Positions 8,772 to 16,813 of a stretch of DNA of 64,000 nucleotides are shown here, piece by piece. Position 1 is the stretch's first letter, and each line of letters opens with the position of its first letter. Source of the DNA: CAJXNP01 sp050305935 (GTDB lineage Bacteria; Bacteroidota; Bacteroidia; Cytophagales; Cyclobacteriaceae); assembly GCA_050305935.1 (NCBI GenBank), contig JBNLGG010000005.1:1-64000 (forward strand). The letters run 5' to 3'. Below the pieces are notes generated by a model. That model was not told the DNA's origin. It saw only the letters and a list, made by a program, of their open reading frames with translations, and made no database searches. The position numbers and the translations under genes are program-made.

Positions 8772-9149
8772 TTAATAACCGTTGATTACCCTTTTTATTC
8801 CGTTTTTGAGTCTTAGCACATTAAAATTGATTAAAAGTCCTAGTCTAAGGTTGGCAAGTTTGAGGTAGGTCAAGGTTTGTGCCAGATGGATGTCATTTAT
8901 AGAATCGACGGCTTTCACTTCTATTATTATTCGCTTTTCCACTAAAAGATCAACCCGGTATCCACATTCCATTTTTACTTCGTCATAGATCAAGGGGAGA
9001 GGCATTTCTTTCTCCACAAGCATTTCATTTTTGAACAATTCGTAGTAAAGACACTCCTGATAAGCTGATTCCAATAATCCCGGACCCAAAGCGGTATGCA
9101 CCCTCATAGCACAGCCGATAATTTTTTCTGTAAGCCGATTTTGCTCCAT
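8772..9149 (-). CDS. GxxExxY protein (TIGR04256 family)
   Basis: A 125-residue protein with the name-giving motif GLLESAY near residue 24, preceded by KIIGCAMRVHTALGPG. The segment YRVDLLVEKRIIIEVKAV contains the D...ExK pattern of PD-(D/E)XK nuclease-like folds, so a nuclease-related fold is likely although activity is unproven. The family is widespread, often multicopy and of unknown function. It is flanked by inverted copies of a short periodic repeat (8730-8771 and 9156-9224), a configuration that suggests the gene and its flanks travelled or spread together. Confidence 0.9.
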   Translation of the reverse strand: MEQNRLTEKIIGCAMRVHTALGPGLLESAYQECLYYELFKNEMLVEKEMPLPLIYDEVKMECGYRVDLLVEKRIIIEVKAVDSINDIHLAQTLTYLKLANLRLGLLINFNVLRLKNGIKRVINGY

Positions 9150-9155
9150 TTTTCT

Positions 9156-9224
9156 CAGTGCCTCTCTGTGTTAAACCTCTGTGAACTTTGTGGTAAAAAA
9201 CCTAAAACTCCCTAATCTTTATAC
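9156..9224 (-). repeat. 'CCACAGAGG' repeat element, copy 2 (inverted)
   Basis: On the minus strand it reads TTACCACAAAGTTCACAGAG and continues to AACACAGAGAGGCAC, inverted with respect to copy 1. It extends beyond the CACAGAGG core on the other side: GTATAAAGATTAGGGAGTTT here matches GTATAAGGATTAAGGAGTTT in copy 3. The shared outer segment shows that copies 2 and 3 descend from a longer common unit of at least 55 bp. Confidence 0.7.
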
Positions 9225-9295
9225 TCCTGAAATGCACCGTATTTTGGATCCAAAATAGGGCAGATCCGCCAAATAGGAGAATACATAATTGGAAA

Positions 9296-9994
9296 CTATT
9301 CCAATATAAACCTTACCAGCACCTCATATTCGATAATGATCTTTTCGAAGTCGACAGCGCCATCTTTTAATTCTATACTATCACTAAAATAAGCTTGGTT
9401 GCGCATTACGTAATTCACTTCATTTCGACCCAAAACCAAGGATTTGTCTTCTTCTTGGATGTAGATAGCTTTTCCCGCTTTTTGCTCAATCGCCCCTGCC
9501 ATTGCTCCTGCCTTAACTTTTGCTGCTTTAACAGCTTCTACCTTCACCTGTTGTCTAAATTCCCGGATCTTTGAATGGTCTGTCTTTTCAATTGTGATAT
9601 TTGAGATCCCCACTTTTTCTAATTCGAGAAAAATTCGGGCGACTGTCAAGCCATCGTGGGCTGTGATCCTAAACTCTTTAGACGTATAGATATCATTTTT
9701 AAAAATGGCCTTGGAAAAATTGCTAATATAATCGGACACAAATAGTTCTTTCTCCGTGTCTATCCCAATTTTCTCAAGGGCTTCAACCATTTGTTTTTCA
9801 AGCTCTTCCAATGTTAATTTTTTCTTGTTATCATTTTCTGAAATAATCACTTTCAATTCTATGATATCAGGAGCAACTTCCATTTTTGCCGAACCTTTTA
9901 CTTCAATGTAAGGCTGATCAATAAAATTCTTTTCCTGGGAGAAAACCGGATAAATAAAAATGGAAAGAAGTAGTAGCAGAAGAATCTTTTTCAT
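9296..9994 (-). CDS. SIMPL domain-containing periplasmic protein (DUF541)
   Basis: A 232-residue protein with a clear signal peptide (about residues 1-19, ending YPVFSQ). The mature part starts with YIEVKGSAKMEVAPDIIEL, the hallmark of the SIMPL/DUF541 family ('xGxGxVxxxPDxAxxxxxV'), and ends with the typical IIIEYEVLVRF strand. Family members form periplasmic oligomers and have been linked to interleukin-receptor signalling in mammals and to oxidative stress in bacteria; no enzymatic role is established. The middle QVKVEAVKAAKVKAGAMAGA is the conserved alpha helix. It appears to be a single-gene unit. Confidence 0.9.
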   Translation of the reverse strand: MKKILLLLLLSIFIYPVFSQEKNFIDQPYIEVKGSAKMEVAPDIIELKVIISENDNKKKLTLEELEKQMVEALEKIGIDTEKELFVSDYISNFSKAIFKNDIYTSKEFRITAHDGLTVARIFLELEKVGISNITIEKTDHSKIREFRQQVKVEAVKAAKVKAGAMAGAIEQKAGKAIYIQEEDKSLVLGRNEVNYVMRNQAYFSDSIELKDGAVDFEKIIIEYEVLVRFILE

Positions 9995-10120
9995 AATCTT
10001 TAGTTTAATGGTTAAAAAAGTTGATCCTCAAACGGTGAGTAAATTGGTTTATTGAAATGTTTCGCATTAAAAAATGTTAAATGTGAATAATGGCATAAAT
10101 CATTTTTGGCTGAAGTCTAC

Positions 10121-10633
10121 TTATCGTCCATCACATCTAAGTACTTCCACATAGATGTAATTTGAGTTCTCGTCGTATACAGTGAGAATTGATTGAAATT
10201 CATTTTGGTTAATTTGATATTTCCCTTCTTTCAAAGAAATAGTAAGGCTTGGGTCTAAATTAAATTCACGAAAATCTAATTCAATATCATCAAAAGAATG
10301 TCGGTTGTTCATGAGAAAGATCGCGGAGTCATTGATTTTGTCAACTCGGTTTGGAAAAGAATTAATGGCAATTAGATGCTCTCGTTTAAAAGGCAAAGTG
10401 TTATCCAAATTTGGGACTTTCGTTGTTTTCGAGACCATTCTAATTTCTTCACATACATCGGTAAATCCATATTTTTGATAGTATTGATAAACTAGTTGGG
10501 ATGAATCAATTCCGAACTCCTTTGCCAGTTGATAATCCGGTCCAGGGTTACTTTCTGAACTTTTTTGACAGCTTGAGTTGATGACAAGTGAAATCGCTAA
10601 AAAGTACTCGAGCGCAAATTTTGGTGCCTTCAT
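10121..10633 (-). CDS. Hypothetical lipoprotein
   Basis: A 170-residue protein with a hydrophobic N-terminus followed by VINSSC, a plausible lipobox that predicts lipid attachment. The mature part is charged and has no domain I recognise; features are KYGFTDVCEEIRMVSKTTK in the first half and a beta-rich C-terminus ending YIYVEVLRCDGR. Its codon use is AT-richer than neighbouring metabolic genes. It lies between copies 2 and 3 of the CCACAGAGG repeat, only 9 bp from copy 3, so it may be part of an accessory patch. Confidence 0.6.
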   Translation of the reverse strand: MKAPKFALEYFLAISLVINSSCQKSSESNPGPDYQLAKEFGIDSSQLVYQYYQKYGFTDVCEEIRMVSKTTKVPNLDNTLPFKREHLIAINSFPNRVDKINDSAIFLMNNRHSFDDIELDFREFNLDPSLTISLKEGKYQINQNEFQSILTVYDENSNYIYVEVLRCDGR

Positions 10634-10642
10634 CTTCTCTAT

Positions 10643-10698
10643 GTAAAACCTCCGTGTCCCTCTGTGGTTAAATTTTAAAACTCCTTAATCCTTATACA
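10643..10698 (-). repeat. 'CCACAGAGG' repeat element, copy 3
   Basis: On the minus strand it reads TTAACCACAGAGGGACACGG followed by AGGTTTTAC, nearly identical to copy 1 over its core. Upstream of the core it shares GTATAAGGATTAAGGAGTTT with copy 2. It sits between the hypothetical lipoprotein and the region upstream of the lipid kinase gene. Confidence 0.7.
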
Positions 10699-10894
10699 CC
10701 AAATTCCCATGGTCTTGCAGGAGGATATGTCTTGCACTGACACAAAAGGCTAAAAAGGCGATGGCCGGAAACGTGTGTTGTTCTATCATTTTATTCATTT
10801 TTTCAGATGGGAAATAATAAAATAATAATTTGACAACATGAATATCGTATAATCATCAAGAAAACACTCTATTCTTGGACATTATCCTGAAACA

Positions 10895-11767
10895 GTGAAA
10901 ATTTTATTCATCATCAATCCAGTGGCTGGCAGAAAAAGCATTGACCTTGATGGCGACAAACTCCGGCAATTCTTCCAGGCCACCAGCCATTTCTTTGACA
11001 TAGAATATACCGGGAAAAAACGCCTGGCTGACACCATTGTCAAGGAGCGCTTTAGTGAATTTGAAGTGTTTGTAGCGGTAGGCGGCGATGGTACCATCAA
11101 CGAGGTTGGAAGGGAAGTGACCGGTACGGACAAGATCATGGGCATCGTCCCGAATGGGTCTGGAAATGGCCTGGCGAGAACCTTGAATATTCCCCTGGAT
11201 GTCGATGGCGCCCTGGAAAAGATCAGGAAAATGGTGGTAGAAAAAATCGACGCGGTAATGGTCAATGATGCCCAATACTTTTTCAATGTGGCGGGAATTG
11301 GATTTGATGCCTATGTCGCCCATAAATTTGACAAACTGGAAAATCGTGGGTTGGCCGGTTATGTGAATGTGATTCTTAAAAAATTCTTCTTTTACCAAAG
11401 TAAAAAGTTTAAATTTTCTGAAAATGGTCATTCCAGAAAAGAGAAGGCTTTTTTGATTAGTTTTGCCAATAACTCTCAATATGGCAATAACGCCCATATC
11501 GCACCCATGGCAAAGTACGACGATGGTAAGTTTGACCTGTGTATTCTTAAAAGTTTTCCCTGGTGGAAAACCCCGGAGCTAGCAGTTCGCTTGTTCAATA
11601 AAAGCATTCATGAATCAAAATATTACTCCCATCAATTGCTGGAAGAACTACTTATTGAAAGAAAAGGGAAGATCATTGCCCACCTGGACGGGGAGCCATT
11701 TGTTTTCAAAAATGAATTGAAACTGGAGGTGTTGCCAAAAGCATTGCAGGTGATTACAGGGAACTAA
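10895..11767 (+). CDS. Diacylglycerol/sphingosine kinase family protein (YegS/BmrU type)
   Basis: A 290-residue lipid kinase homologue. Motif 1 is FIINPVAGRKS at the N-terminus, the nucleotide-binding loop is VAVGGDGTINEVG (near residue 65), and PNGSGNGLARTL follows as in all DAGK-catalytic-domain proteins. The C-terminal half carries the beta-rich lid with DGKFDLCIL and IIAHLDGEPF. Known members phosphorylate diacylglycerol, phosphatidylglycerol or sphingoid bases with ATP and Mg at the membrane; the lipid used here is unknown. It overlaps the convergent membrane-protein gene by 4 bp. Confidence 0.92.
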   Translation: MKILFIINPVAGRKSIDLDGDKLRQFFQATSHFFDIEYTGKKRLADTIVKERFSEFEVFVAVGGDGTINEVGREVTGTDKIMGIVPNGSGNGLARTLNIPLDVDGALEKIRKMVVEKIDAVMVNDAQYFFNVAGIGFDAYVAHKFDKLENRGLAGYVNVILKKFFFYQSKKFKFSENGHSRKEKAFLISFANNSQYGNNAHIAPMAKYDDGKFDLCILKSFPWWKTPELAVRLFNKSIHESKYYSHQLLEELLIERKGKIIAHLDGEPFVFKNELKLEVLPKALQVITGN

Positions 11768-12540
11768 AAATAAAAGGGAAGGTGATTGTCAAAGTTTTCC
11801 ATCAGCTTGTAAAGCTTTTCACCAAGTATTTCGCGTTGGATTTCCTTTGATTTTTCCTCATACATAGAATACTTAGGCGTATGCCCTGAATAAGAGAAGT
11901 CAAATGGACGGGTGTTGATTTGATACATTGCAAATGACAATCCAGCCCCAAAGATAAGCAGGGGAACCCACCTTGCCCGCTTTCGAATTAATCCGCTGAT
12001 AAGCATATAAATAATATTCAGGACACCGATCTCGAAGATGATCAGGAAGATGTCATAATTATTCCACCACCAAATATTTCCATAACCGCCAATATACACC
12101 TTAGAAGGCCACCAGAGTGCGATGCCATTCCACACGCTTGCGGGAGTTGGCAAATCACCAATTAGGTGACTCAGATAGGCAAGGACAAAGGTGAGAAATG
12201 GGAGGAGCAAGAAACGTTTTTCATTTTTAAAAAGCTTTTTAACAAGAAGGGTCATTGCCAATCCAAACAAAACAGAAGCCAAAAGGGAGTGCATAAAAGC
12301 ATGGTGACTGTACCAGAATGTTGAAAAGTAGATTTCATTTCCGCTATCTGATAACTTTAACCAATTTCCGAACGATTTATCAAATCCTGACCACAAGCTG
12401 ATGGCGTCAATGTCCGGCATCGCTCCGGCCAATGCGCCAAGCACCACTAACGTAGCTTTCCGTTTGCCTGAAATGCGGGAAACTCCGACAATGGTAGTAG
12501 CAACCGCTACTCCTGAAAAAGTGTGGGTAAGTATATCCAA
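11764..12540 (-). CDS. YdjM-type metal-dependent hydrolase, membrane protein (DUF457)
   Basis: A 258-residue polytopic membrane protein. The start MDILTHTFSGVA and the following GALAGAMPDIDAI, FWYSHHAFMHSLLASV and LSHLIGDLPTP are the conserved Asp/His clusters of the YdjM/DUF457 family, which are thought to bind metal at the membrane face. About five hydrophobic segments are visible (residues 1-30, 85-110, 115-135, 160-185, 190-212). The start codon is TTG, chosen because it gives the family-typical N-terminus. The family belongs to the LexA-regulated set in Enterobacteria, but no LexA site is evident here. Substrate unknown. Confidence 0.85.
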   Translation of the reverse strand: MDILTHTFSGVAVATTIVGVSRISGKRKATLVVLGALAGAMPDIDAISLWSGFDKSFGNWLKLSDSGNEIYFSTFWYSHHAFMHSLLASVLFGLAMTLLVKKLFKNEKRFLLLPFLTFVLAYLSHLIGDLPTPASVWNGIALWWPSKVYIGGYGNIWWWNNYDIFLIIFEIGVLNIIYMLISGLIRKRARWVPLLIFGAGLSFAMYQINTRPFDFSYSGHTPKYSMYEEKSKEIQREILGEKLYKLMENFDNHLPFYF

Positions 12541-12603
12541 TTGGATTGCGTCAATGAATAAGGATCGTTGAATGATGATAACGACCCTTATTCAGAGCTT
12601 ATT

Positions 12604-13272
12604 TTAAGCCAGGATTATGGTAAGTGCCAAAATTCCTACGATGCCCATGATTAATCCGGCAATTGCTAGTCCTCTTCCACCTTGCCCCGTTTTTTTGATT
12701 TTTGAGAGCGCTACAGCTCCAAAAATGATCGCCAATGCTCCCAGTAAGTATCCAAAAATGAAGAGGCCAACGATTCCCGTGATAAACGATGCAATGGCTA
12801 GCCCATTGACATCCGAGCTGGCCTTTCCCTGTGCCTCCAGTTTACTTGTTTTCTTTTCAATCCGTTTTTGAAGTTTGTCCAGCTTCTTCTGTTGTTTGGG
12901 GGTAAGTGATTCCAGAAGGGATGTCACTTCGTCAATTTGCTGGTTTTCTGGTTCTAATATTTCGACACCAGGACTTGAAGACGCTGTTAGTGATTCGGGT
13001 GCGGTTAGATTGCCCGAGGCGGTCGGGTTAGGCTGAGAGGCTTTTTGCTCTATTGTTTGCCCCTGGTTTGTTGAGGCAACATCCGGTGTTTCATGTTGAT
13101 GTTTACTGATAGTCAGGCTTTGCTCGGGCCTAATTCTATCAAGATATTTTTGATGCTTCTTTAATGCTTTGTTTTTTGAAGCATCCGGACAATCTGTTAA
13201 CCTGGTGGAGCTGCATGACCAAATGCTTGCAACAATAAGGGTAAAAATAATTGGCTTAAAATAATGTGACAT
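12604..13272 (-). CDS. DUF4190 lipoprotein
   Basis: A 222-residue protein. A signal segment ends IWSCSS, consistent with lipid attachment. Residues about 25-120 are a low-complexity Thr/Ser/Pro/Gln-rich stretch, then comes a Lys/Gln-rich coiled-coil-like piece (LTPKQQKKLDKLQKRIEKK). The C-terminal 75 residues form two hydrophobic hairpins, GLAIASFITGIVGLF and GRGLAIAGLIMGIVG, the signature repeat of DUF4190. Such proteins occur widely in Bacteroidota; function unknown. It stands alone, with a leftward orientation and a 345-bp gap upstream that holds a pseudogene. Confidence 0.8.
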   Translation of the reverse strand: MSHYFKPIIFTLIVASIWSCSSTRLTDCPDASKNKALKKHQKYLDRIRPEQSLTISKHQHETPDVASTNQGQTIEQKASQPNPTASGNLTAPESLTASSSPGVEILEPENQQIDEVTSLLESLTPKQQKKLDKLQKRIEKKTSKLEAQGKASSDVNGLAIASFITGIVGLFIFGYLLGALAIIFGAVALSKIKKTGQGGRGLAIAGLIMGIVGILALTIILA

Positions 13273-13398
13273 AGTTGGAAAGTTTAGGTTGTTAAAGAAA
13301 CTGGTGACAAAATAGCAATTATTTCAGATAGTTCAGATGAATATAATTGAACTACCAAATCTTCTTAAAGCCCATAATTTGAACTGATTTTGTTAAAA

Positions 13399-13594
13399 CT
13401 AGATCTTCAGTTGAATTTTGAACCTTTCAAAAACCCAGGTGATCCGGATAATCAATAATACAAGCAGCAAACATTTCACGATACCAGCCCAGCTATTTTG
13501 GGTAACTTCCCAGCGTCCAGAGGTCGTTCACAAAAACCATAAAGAACATCGTCAAGCGAAAAATATCGATGGATCGGATGCGGGAAGGATTCAA
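13399..13594 (-). pseudogene. Internally deleted DUF5009/heparan-glucosaminide acetyltransferase-like membrane protein
   Basis: Read on the minus strand right after the GH20 stop codon, one frame gives RIRSIDIFRLTMFFMVFVND followed by LWTLGSYPK and a TAG. This matches the N-terminus of DUF5009-type acyltransferases ('RIxSIDIFRALTMxLMIFVND'). Shifting one frame after the stop gives SWAGIVKCLLLVLLIIRITW and then VFERFKIQLKI before a TAG at 13399-13401, which looks like the C-terminal transmembrane tail of the same family. The normal proteins have roughly 350-400 residues, so some 300 codons between the two ends are missing. A TTG at 13592-13594 may be the old start. The intact gene would fit GlcNAc-glycan metabolism next to GH20. 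Family identity is from memory. Confidence 0.65.
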
Positions 13595-13617
13595 GGTTTT
13601 TATATAAAAATCCGCAA

Positions 13618-14715
13618 TTATTTGGATGCTATTTTTTTCAATTCAATAAAGAAGCTTTTCGTACAAATCACCGACTCATCTTCCGCCTCATCCGCATAGT
13701 AATCGTCCAAAAATCGGTCTGTAGAACTCCATACTGTCTGTACCATTCCCTGTAGTCTGTCGGCCATTTTCTTATTGGAATTAGTTCTGTGATCAACAGT
13801 TTGCCGGATTTGCATTTTTGCCACCTCCGATTTATTCCATGGACAGGTCACAACATTAAAACCCTTCAAAGCAAAATAGGCATCGGTTGGTTCCGCATGC
13901 TCGTAATGCCAGTCACAGATGATCACATCTTTTGGGATCATATCAATGGCCGCATGGGTGTGGTTCAGGCTTGCCTCCCACATGCCTAGCCCGGTGGTTT
14001 CTCCGTCGAGCAGCCGGTCTCCCCAGATCCACAGGTTTTTATCATTTGCTGCGAGGTGATCACGTATTTTTGTGACTTCTCCCGCAAATAGTTCGGCCTT
14101 GTCTTTTCCGGCACATCTTGGGCATTTTTCATCTCCGATATAAAAAACCTCGTCCATCCCTGCATGAAAAGCATCCCCTTCAAACACCTCCACAATCTCA
14201 TCCATAATAGCAAAAACTACCGAGTGAACTTCCGGGTGGAGTGGGCAATAACTTTTACAATACAAACCGTCCTCATTCGGCCATTCATATTTTTCAGGAA
14301 GTTTCACGTGGGGCGTTTCATCAAATTCGGGATATTCCTTCAGTAAATTTCCAAGCGTACCGTGCCAGCTCTGATGGCCAAGGAGATTGACCTGCGGAAT
14401 GATCCTGATGCCATTCTTTTTGCCAGCTTCGACAATTTTCTTGATATCAGCCTTCGAGAGCGGGTTTTCGTCGCGAAGGTTGGGATAAGAGGTGTATGCA
14501 TATTTGTAATCTACCCTAAGGATTAGTGTATTGATATGGCTTGGAGCCAACTCTTCGTTCATAAATTTTACAAATCGATTGACGTCCGGTTTCTGAGGAG
14601 CAGCAATGCACAAGCCCCTAACAGGCATTAGCGAATCCAGCAGTTGAATGTCCTGGCTCTTCGCGGGAAAAATCACTAACACCAATAAAAAGGATATAAG
14701 TATTGGTCTACTCAT
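13618..14715 (-). CDS. Glycoside hydrolase family 20-like beta-hexosaminidase, secreted
   Basis: A 365-residue protein with a signal peptide (about residues 1-20, FPAKSQ). It is a TIM-barrel of the GH20 superfamily: HINTLILRVDY, then GIRIIPQVNLLGHQSWHG (H114), then FHAGMDEVF with the Asp-Glu catalytic pair D188-E189, and WIWGDRLLD. GH20 enzymes use the Asp to orient the substrate acetamido group and the Glu as acid, releasing GlcNAc or GalNAc. No separate N-terminal GH20b domain is present, so it is a compact form. It overlaps the upstream EthD-like gene by 8 bp (operon) and is followed by a deleted acyltransferase pseudogene. Confidence 0.85.
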   Translation of the reverse strand: MSRPILISFLLVLVIFPAKSQDIQLLDSLMPVRGLCIAAPQKPDVNRFVKFMNEELAPSHINTLILRVDYKYAYTSYPNLRDENPLSKADIKKIVEAGKKNGIRIIPQVNLLGHQSWHGTLGNLLKEYPEFDETPHVKLPEKYEWPNEDGLYCKSYCPLHPEVHSVVFAIMDEIVEVFEGDAFHAGMDEVFYIGDEKCPRCAGKDKAELFAGEVTKIRDHLAANDKNLWIWGDRLLDGETTGLGMWEASLNHTHAAIDMIPKDVIICDWHYEHAEPTDAYFALKGFNVVTCPWNKSEVAKMQIRQTVDHRTNSNKKMADRLQGMVQTVWSSTDRFLDDYYADEAEDESVICTKSFFIELKKIASK

Positions 14716-15397
14716 ATTTTAGGGGATCAGTTTTGTAAATGTATTCATGAACAAGGTATGATTTGATACTTCCATAGTCAATAAAGGATCTGACATCGCG
14801 ATAGACAGCGATCATATTAGGAATAATGGTCAGCGGCCCGCCAAAAAATTTAAAAGGGTTGAGCAAATCTGATCTTTCTTTGACGTGTTCTTCCACGATG
14901 CCATCGTACCACTCCTGCGAACCAGACAATTCTTCTTTCACCACGTTCCTGTTGTAATGCCAGAGAGGATGGATTTTAAGGGATAAAGGGGAATGGCCTT
15001 CATGCCACCGTTTTATAAATGTTCCGTAATCAATGTCTTTTTTCTTTTTGAAAAGGGTTAGCAGGCAAATGCCGGGTGTTACCTCACCGTCGCCCCAGGT
15101 TTTTTGGTAGGAAACTACTAATACCTCGTCCACCAGGTAGTGTCCGGTGAGGCCTTCTACATCCTGTGCGTATTCGATACTTGCTTCTTTAGGATAATAG
15201 ACTGATAAAACCGCGATTTTCTTCTTTTGAAAAGGAATGATGGAAAAGGAGGGAGCTTTGTTTTCGGTTAGAAGGAGTCGGACTTCCGAGGTGTTTTTGT
15301 CTGCCTTGTAATGATGGGCGGTTTTTGAGATTCGATCCTTAAAAGTGGTGAAGTCTTCTTCTTTTTTTCCTGAAATGATAAAAACTTCTTTGATCAT
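14708..15397 (-). CDS. EthD-like dimeric alpha/beta-barrel protein
   Basis: A 229-residue cytoplasmic protein without signal peptide. The central part GTFIKRWHEGHSPLSLKIHP with WHYNRNVV resembles the EthD/ferredoxin-like fold ('F..yW...H.pl...l..l..Y..n.V'), found in small enzymes and in proteins acting on aromatic or quinone substrates. The N-terminal third repeats a similar strand-helix pattern, so it may contain two such units. No pathway can be assigned. The stop overlaps the start of the GH20 gene, so the two are translated from one message, but a functional link is not obvious. Confidence 0.5.
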   Translation of the reverse strand: MIKEVFIISGKKEEDFTTFKDRISKTAHHYKADKNTSEVRLLLTENKAPSFSIIPFQKKKIAVLSVYYPKEASIEYAQDVEGLTGHYLVDEVLVVSYQKTWGDGEVTPGICLLTLFKKKKDIDYGTFIKRWHEGHSPLSLKIHPLWHYNRNVVKEELSGSQEWYDGIVEEHVKERSDLLNPFKFFGGPLTIIPNMIAVYRDVRSFIDYGSIKSYLVHEYIYKTDPLKYE

Positions 15398-15797
15398 TTA
15401 ATCCTTTTTTGGGTATCAAAACTTACTATTTTTAGATCATATTAATGCACATCGAATGGTTTTTTTAGTTACGGAAGGATCAGGATTTTGTCTACCTGCC
15501 AAAATACTCAGAAGAGGAGGGACCGGCGAGGACGACTGATTATCTCCAAAGAAAAAGAATTGAGAAATCGGTTTGATTTAGCGCTTGCAGATTCAATTCC
15601 TTCAACACAGGGGTGTCAAATGATTATCGCAATCTTTTTGAAAAATTGGCCTTAAACAAATTGTCGCGCTCTAACTTTCCGAAAGTTCAGAACCTTCGGA
15701 AAGTTTTCCCGGAAAAGGCACCAATTAATCCATCCCGCCAATAAGGGGATCGTACTTTTAAGTCGTTGAGTCAATGCAATTAAAAAGAATATACTTT
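15398..15797. other. 400-bp intergenic region with one palindromic element
   Basis: No convincing gene is visible: the longest open frames are short and resemble nothing known. The only clear structure is a perfect 11-bp inverted repeat at 15673-15705 (annotated separately). The region separates two leftward genes, and the promoter for the EthD-like/GH20 unit should lie in its left part. Confidence 0.5.
15673..15705. repeat. Dispersed palindrome, TTTCCGAAAG type, copy 1
   Basis: Arms AACTTTCCGAA (15673-15683) and TTCGGAAAGTT (15695-15705) are perfect inverted repeats separated by 11 bp. Nearly the same sequence forms a second palindrome at 33249-33277, also between genes, so this appears to be a repeated small palindromic element. 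It could fold into a hairpin in either strand. Terminator function is unlikely, since no long T-run follows. Confidence 0.65.
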
Positions 15798-16061
15798 CTA
15801 CGAATTATCCCCATGAGGGGGGTGTTTCTTTGGCACGGGATCATACCCACTCCCACCCCAGGGATGACATGTGGAAAGCCGCTTAATCCCCAGCCAAAAC
15901 CCCTTAAAAGGCCCATGTTCCTTAATTGCTTCGATCATGTAGTGGCTACAAGTGGGAGTGTAGCGGCAGGAACTTGGAAAGTAAGGTGAAATGGCCGCCT
16001 GGTAAAACCGTACCAGCCCGATAAGGGGAAGGGATAATATTTTGTAGAATAGTTTCAACAA
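15798..16061 (-). CDS. yidD: Membrane protein insertion efficiency factor YidD
   Basis: An 87-residue protein matching YidD: the amphipathic N-terminus LIGLVRFYQAAISPYFPSSC is followed by RYTPTCSHYMIEAIKEHG and KRLSTCHPWGGSGYDPVP. The three conserved Cys and the HPWGGxGYDPVP signature are intact. YidD helps YidC insert membrane proteins at the cytoplasmic membrane. The usual rnpA-yidC neighbours are absent; instead it lies 20 bp downstream of the phosphoesterase gene. A short C-terminal extension (KKHPPHGDNS) is present. Confidence 0.95.
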   Translation of the reverse strand: MLKLFYKILSLPLIGLVRFYQAAISPYFPSSCRYTPTCSHYMIEAIKEHGPFKGFWLGIKRLSTCHPWGGSGYDPVPKKHPPHGDNS

Positions 16062-16081
16062 TAATATTCTGAATGAACAGG

Positions 16082-16798
16082 CTACCTTTCAAACATAACC
16101 AATTCTGTACTAACCTCACCGTCTTCCAAATGAATAATTCGGTAGCCAAAGGTACTTGAAATGACTTTTACTTCATTGGCTTGTTTTTCAACCTGGAAAC
16201 AGGTGGATGGCGTAATTATTTGCTTTGTTTTTCCAATGGTTTGCACATCATCAAAGTGATAATGACCATTGAAAACGAATATCCTCTTTCCTGTTTTTGT
16301 AAGCAAGGCGGACAATTTTTCCCTATTACCAAGTGGGTACTTCACGTCCATGATCGAATCAACCGGGAATGCAGGATGGTGAATAAAAAGAACGATGGTC
16401 TTATCAGTCTGTAAATTTCCCTCAAGCCAGTTAATCTGATTTTCACTGATGTTGCTAGTGCTGGTATCAAGGTAAAAGTACCGGTATAGTTCATCCTCCC
16501 GGGTAAAATAAATCTCTTTGGTTTTACTGTTGACACCTTCTGAAAGGTGTTTTGACAGTTCATCAAACGAATCATGATTCCCAGGGGTAAGAGCTAGGCG
16601 GAAACCCCTGAGTGTAGAAAAAAACCATGCATTCGATTCAGGAGTACCAATGTCGCCGCCGAATACCACTTCCTTGATGTTTCGATCTTTCAGATCTTGC
16701 AAAACCCTTTTCCAGTTTTCACGGGGATCGATGCCATAGTCTCTCGGATGTTGCTCGTCCAGATGACAGTCGGTGAGGTATGCGAATTTTCTAGTCAC
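16082..16798 (-). CDS. Calcineurin-like metallophosphoesterase
   Basis: A 238-residue enzyme with all metal-binding blocks of the family: LTDCHLDE (D-x-H), VVFGGDIG (GGD), TPGNHDSF (GNHD), LFIHHPAF and FNGHYHFDD (GHxH). It has no signal peptide, so it is cytoplasmic. The size and motif order are close to small 3',5'-cAMP phosphodiesterase (CpdA-like) and Icc-type proteins, so cyclic nucleotide hydrolysis is a possibility worth noting given the cyclase pair at 46952-49102. The family is otherwise too broad to name a substrate. It lies between yidD and dcd, all leftward, and ends 20 bp before yidD. Confidence 0.85.
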   Translation of the reverse strand: MTRKFAYLTDCHLDEQHPRDYGIDPRENWKRVLQDLKDRNIKEVVFGGDIGTPESNAWFFSTLRGFRLALTPGNHDSFDELSKHLSEGVNSKTKEIYFTREDELYRYFYLDTSTSNISENQINWLEGNLQTDKTIVLFIHHPAFPVDSIMDVKYPLGNREKLSALLTKTGKRIFVFNGHYHFDDVQTIGKTKQIITPSTCFQVEKQANEVKVISSTFGYRIIHLEDGEVSTELVMFER

Positions 16799-16813
16799 TC
16801 AATTGCAACTATA

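Noticed and set aside
10685..10789. 34-codon minus-strand open frame MIEQHTFPAIAFLAFCVSAR...
   Set aside because: Short, no homologue known to me, and its end falls in the CCACAGAGG repeat copy 3, so coding potential is not supported.
10904..11497. 197-residue open frame opposite the lipid kinase gene
   Set aside because: The plus-strand kinase contains all family motifs over the same bases; the antisense frame has none.
13418..13699. 93-residue plus-strand open frame overlapping the GH20 end
   Set aside because: The same bases on the minus strand encode the GH20 C-terminus and the acyltransferase pseudogene, which explain the region better.
15457..15540. Short plus-strand open frame MVFLVTEGSGFCLPAK...
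   Set aside because: Only about 27 codons, no known relative, and it lies in a stretch without other coding signals.
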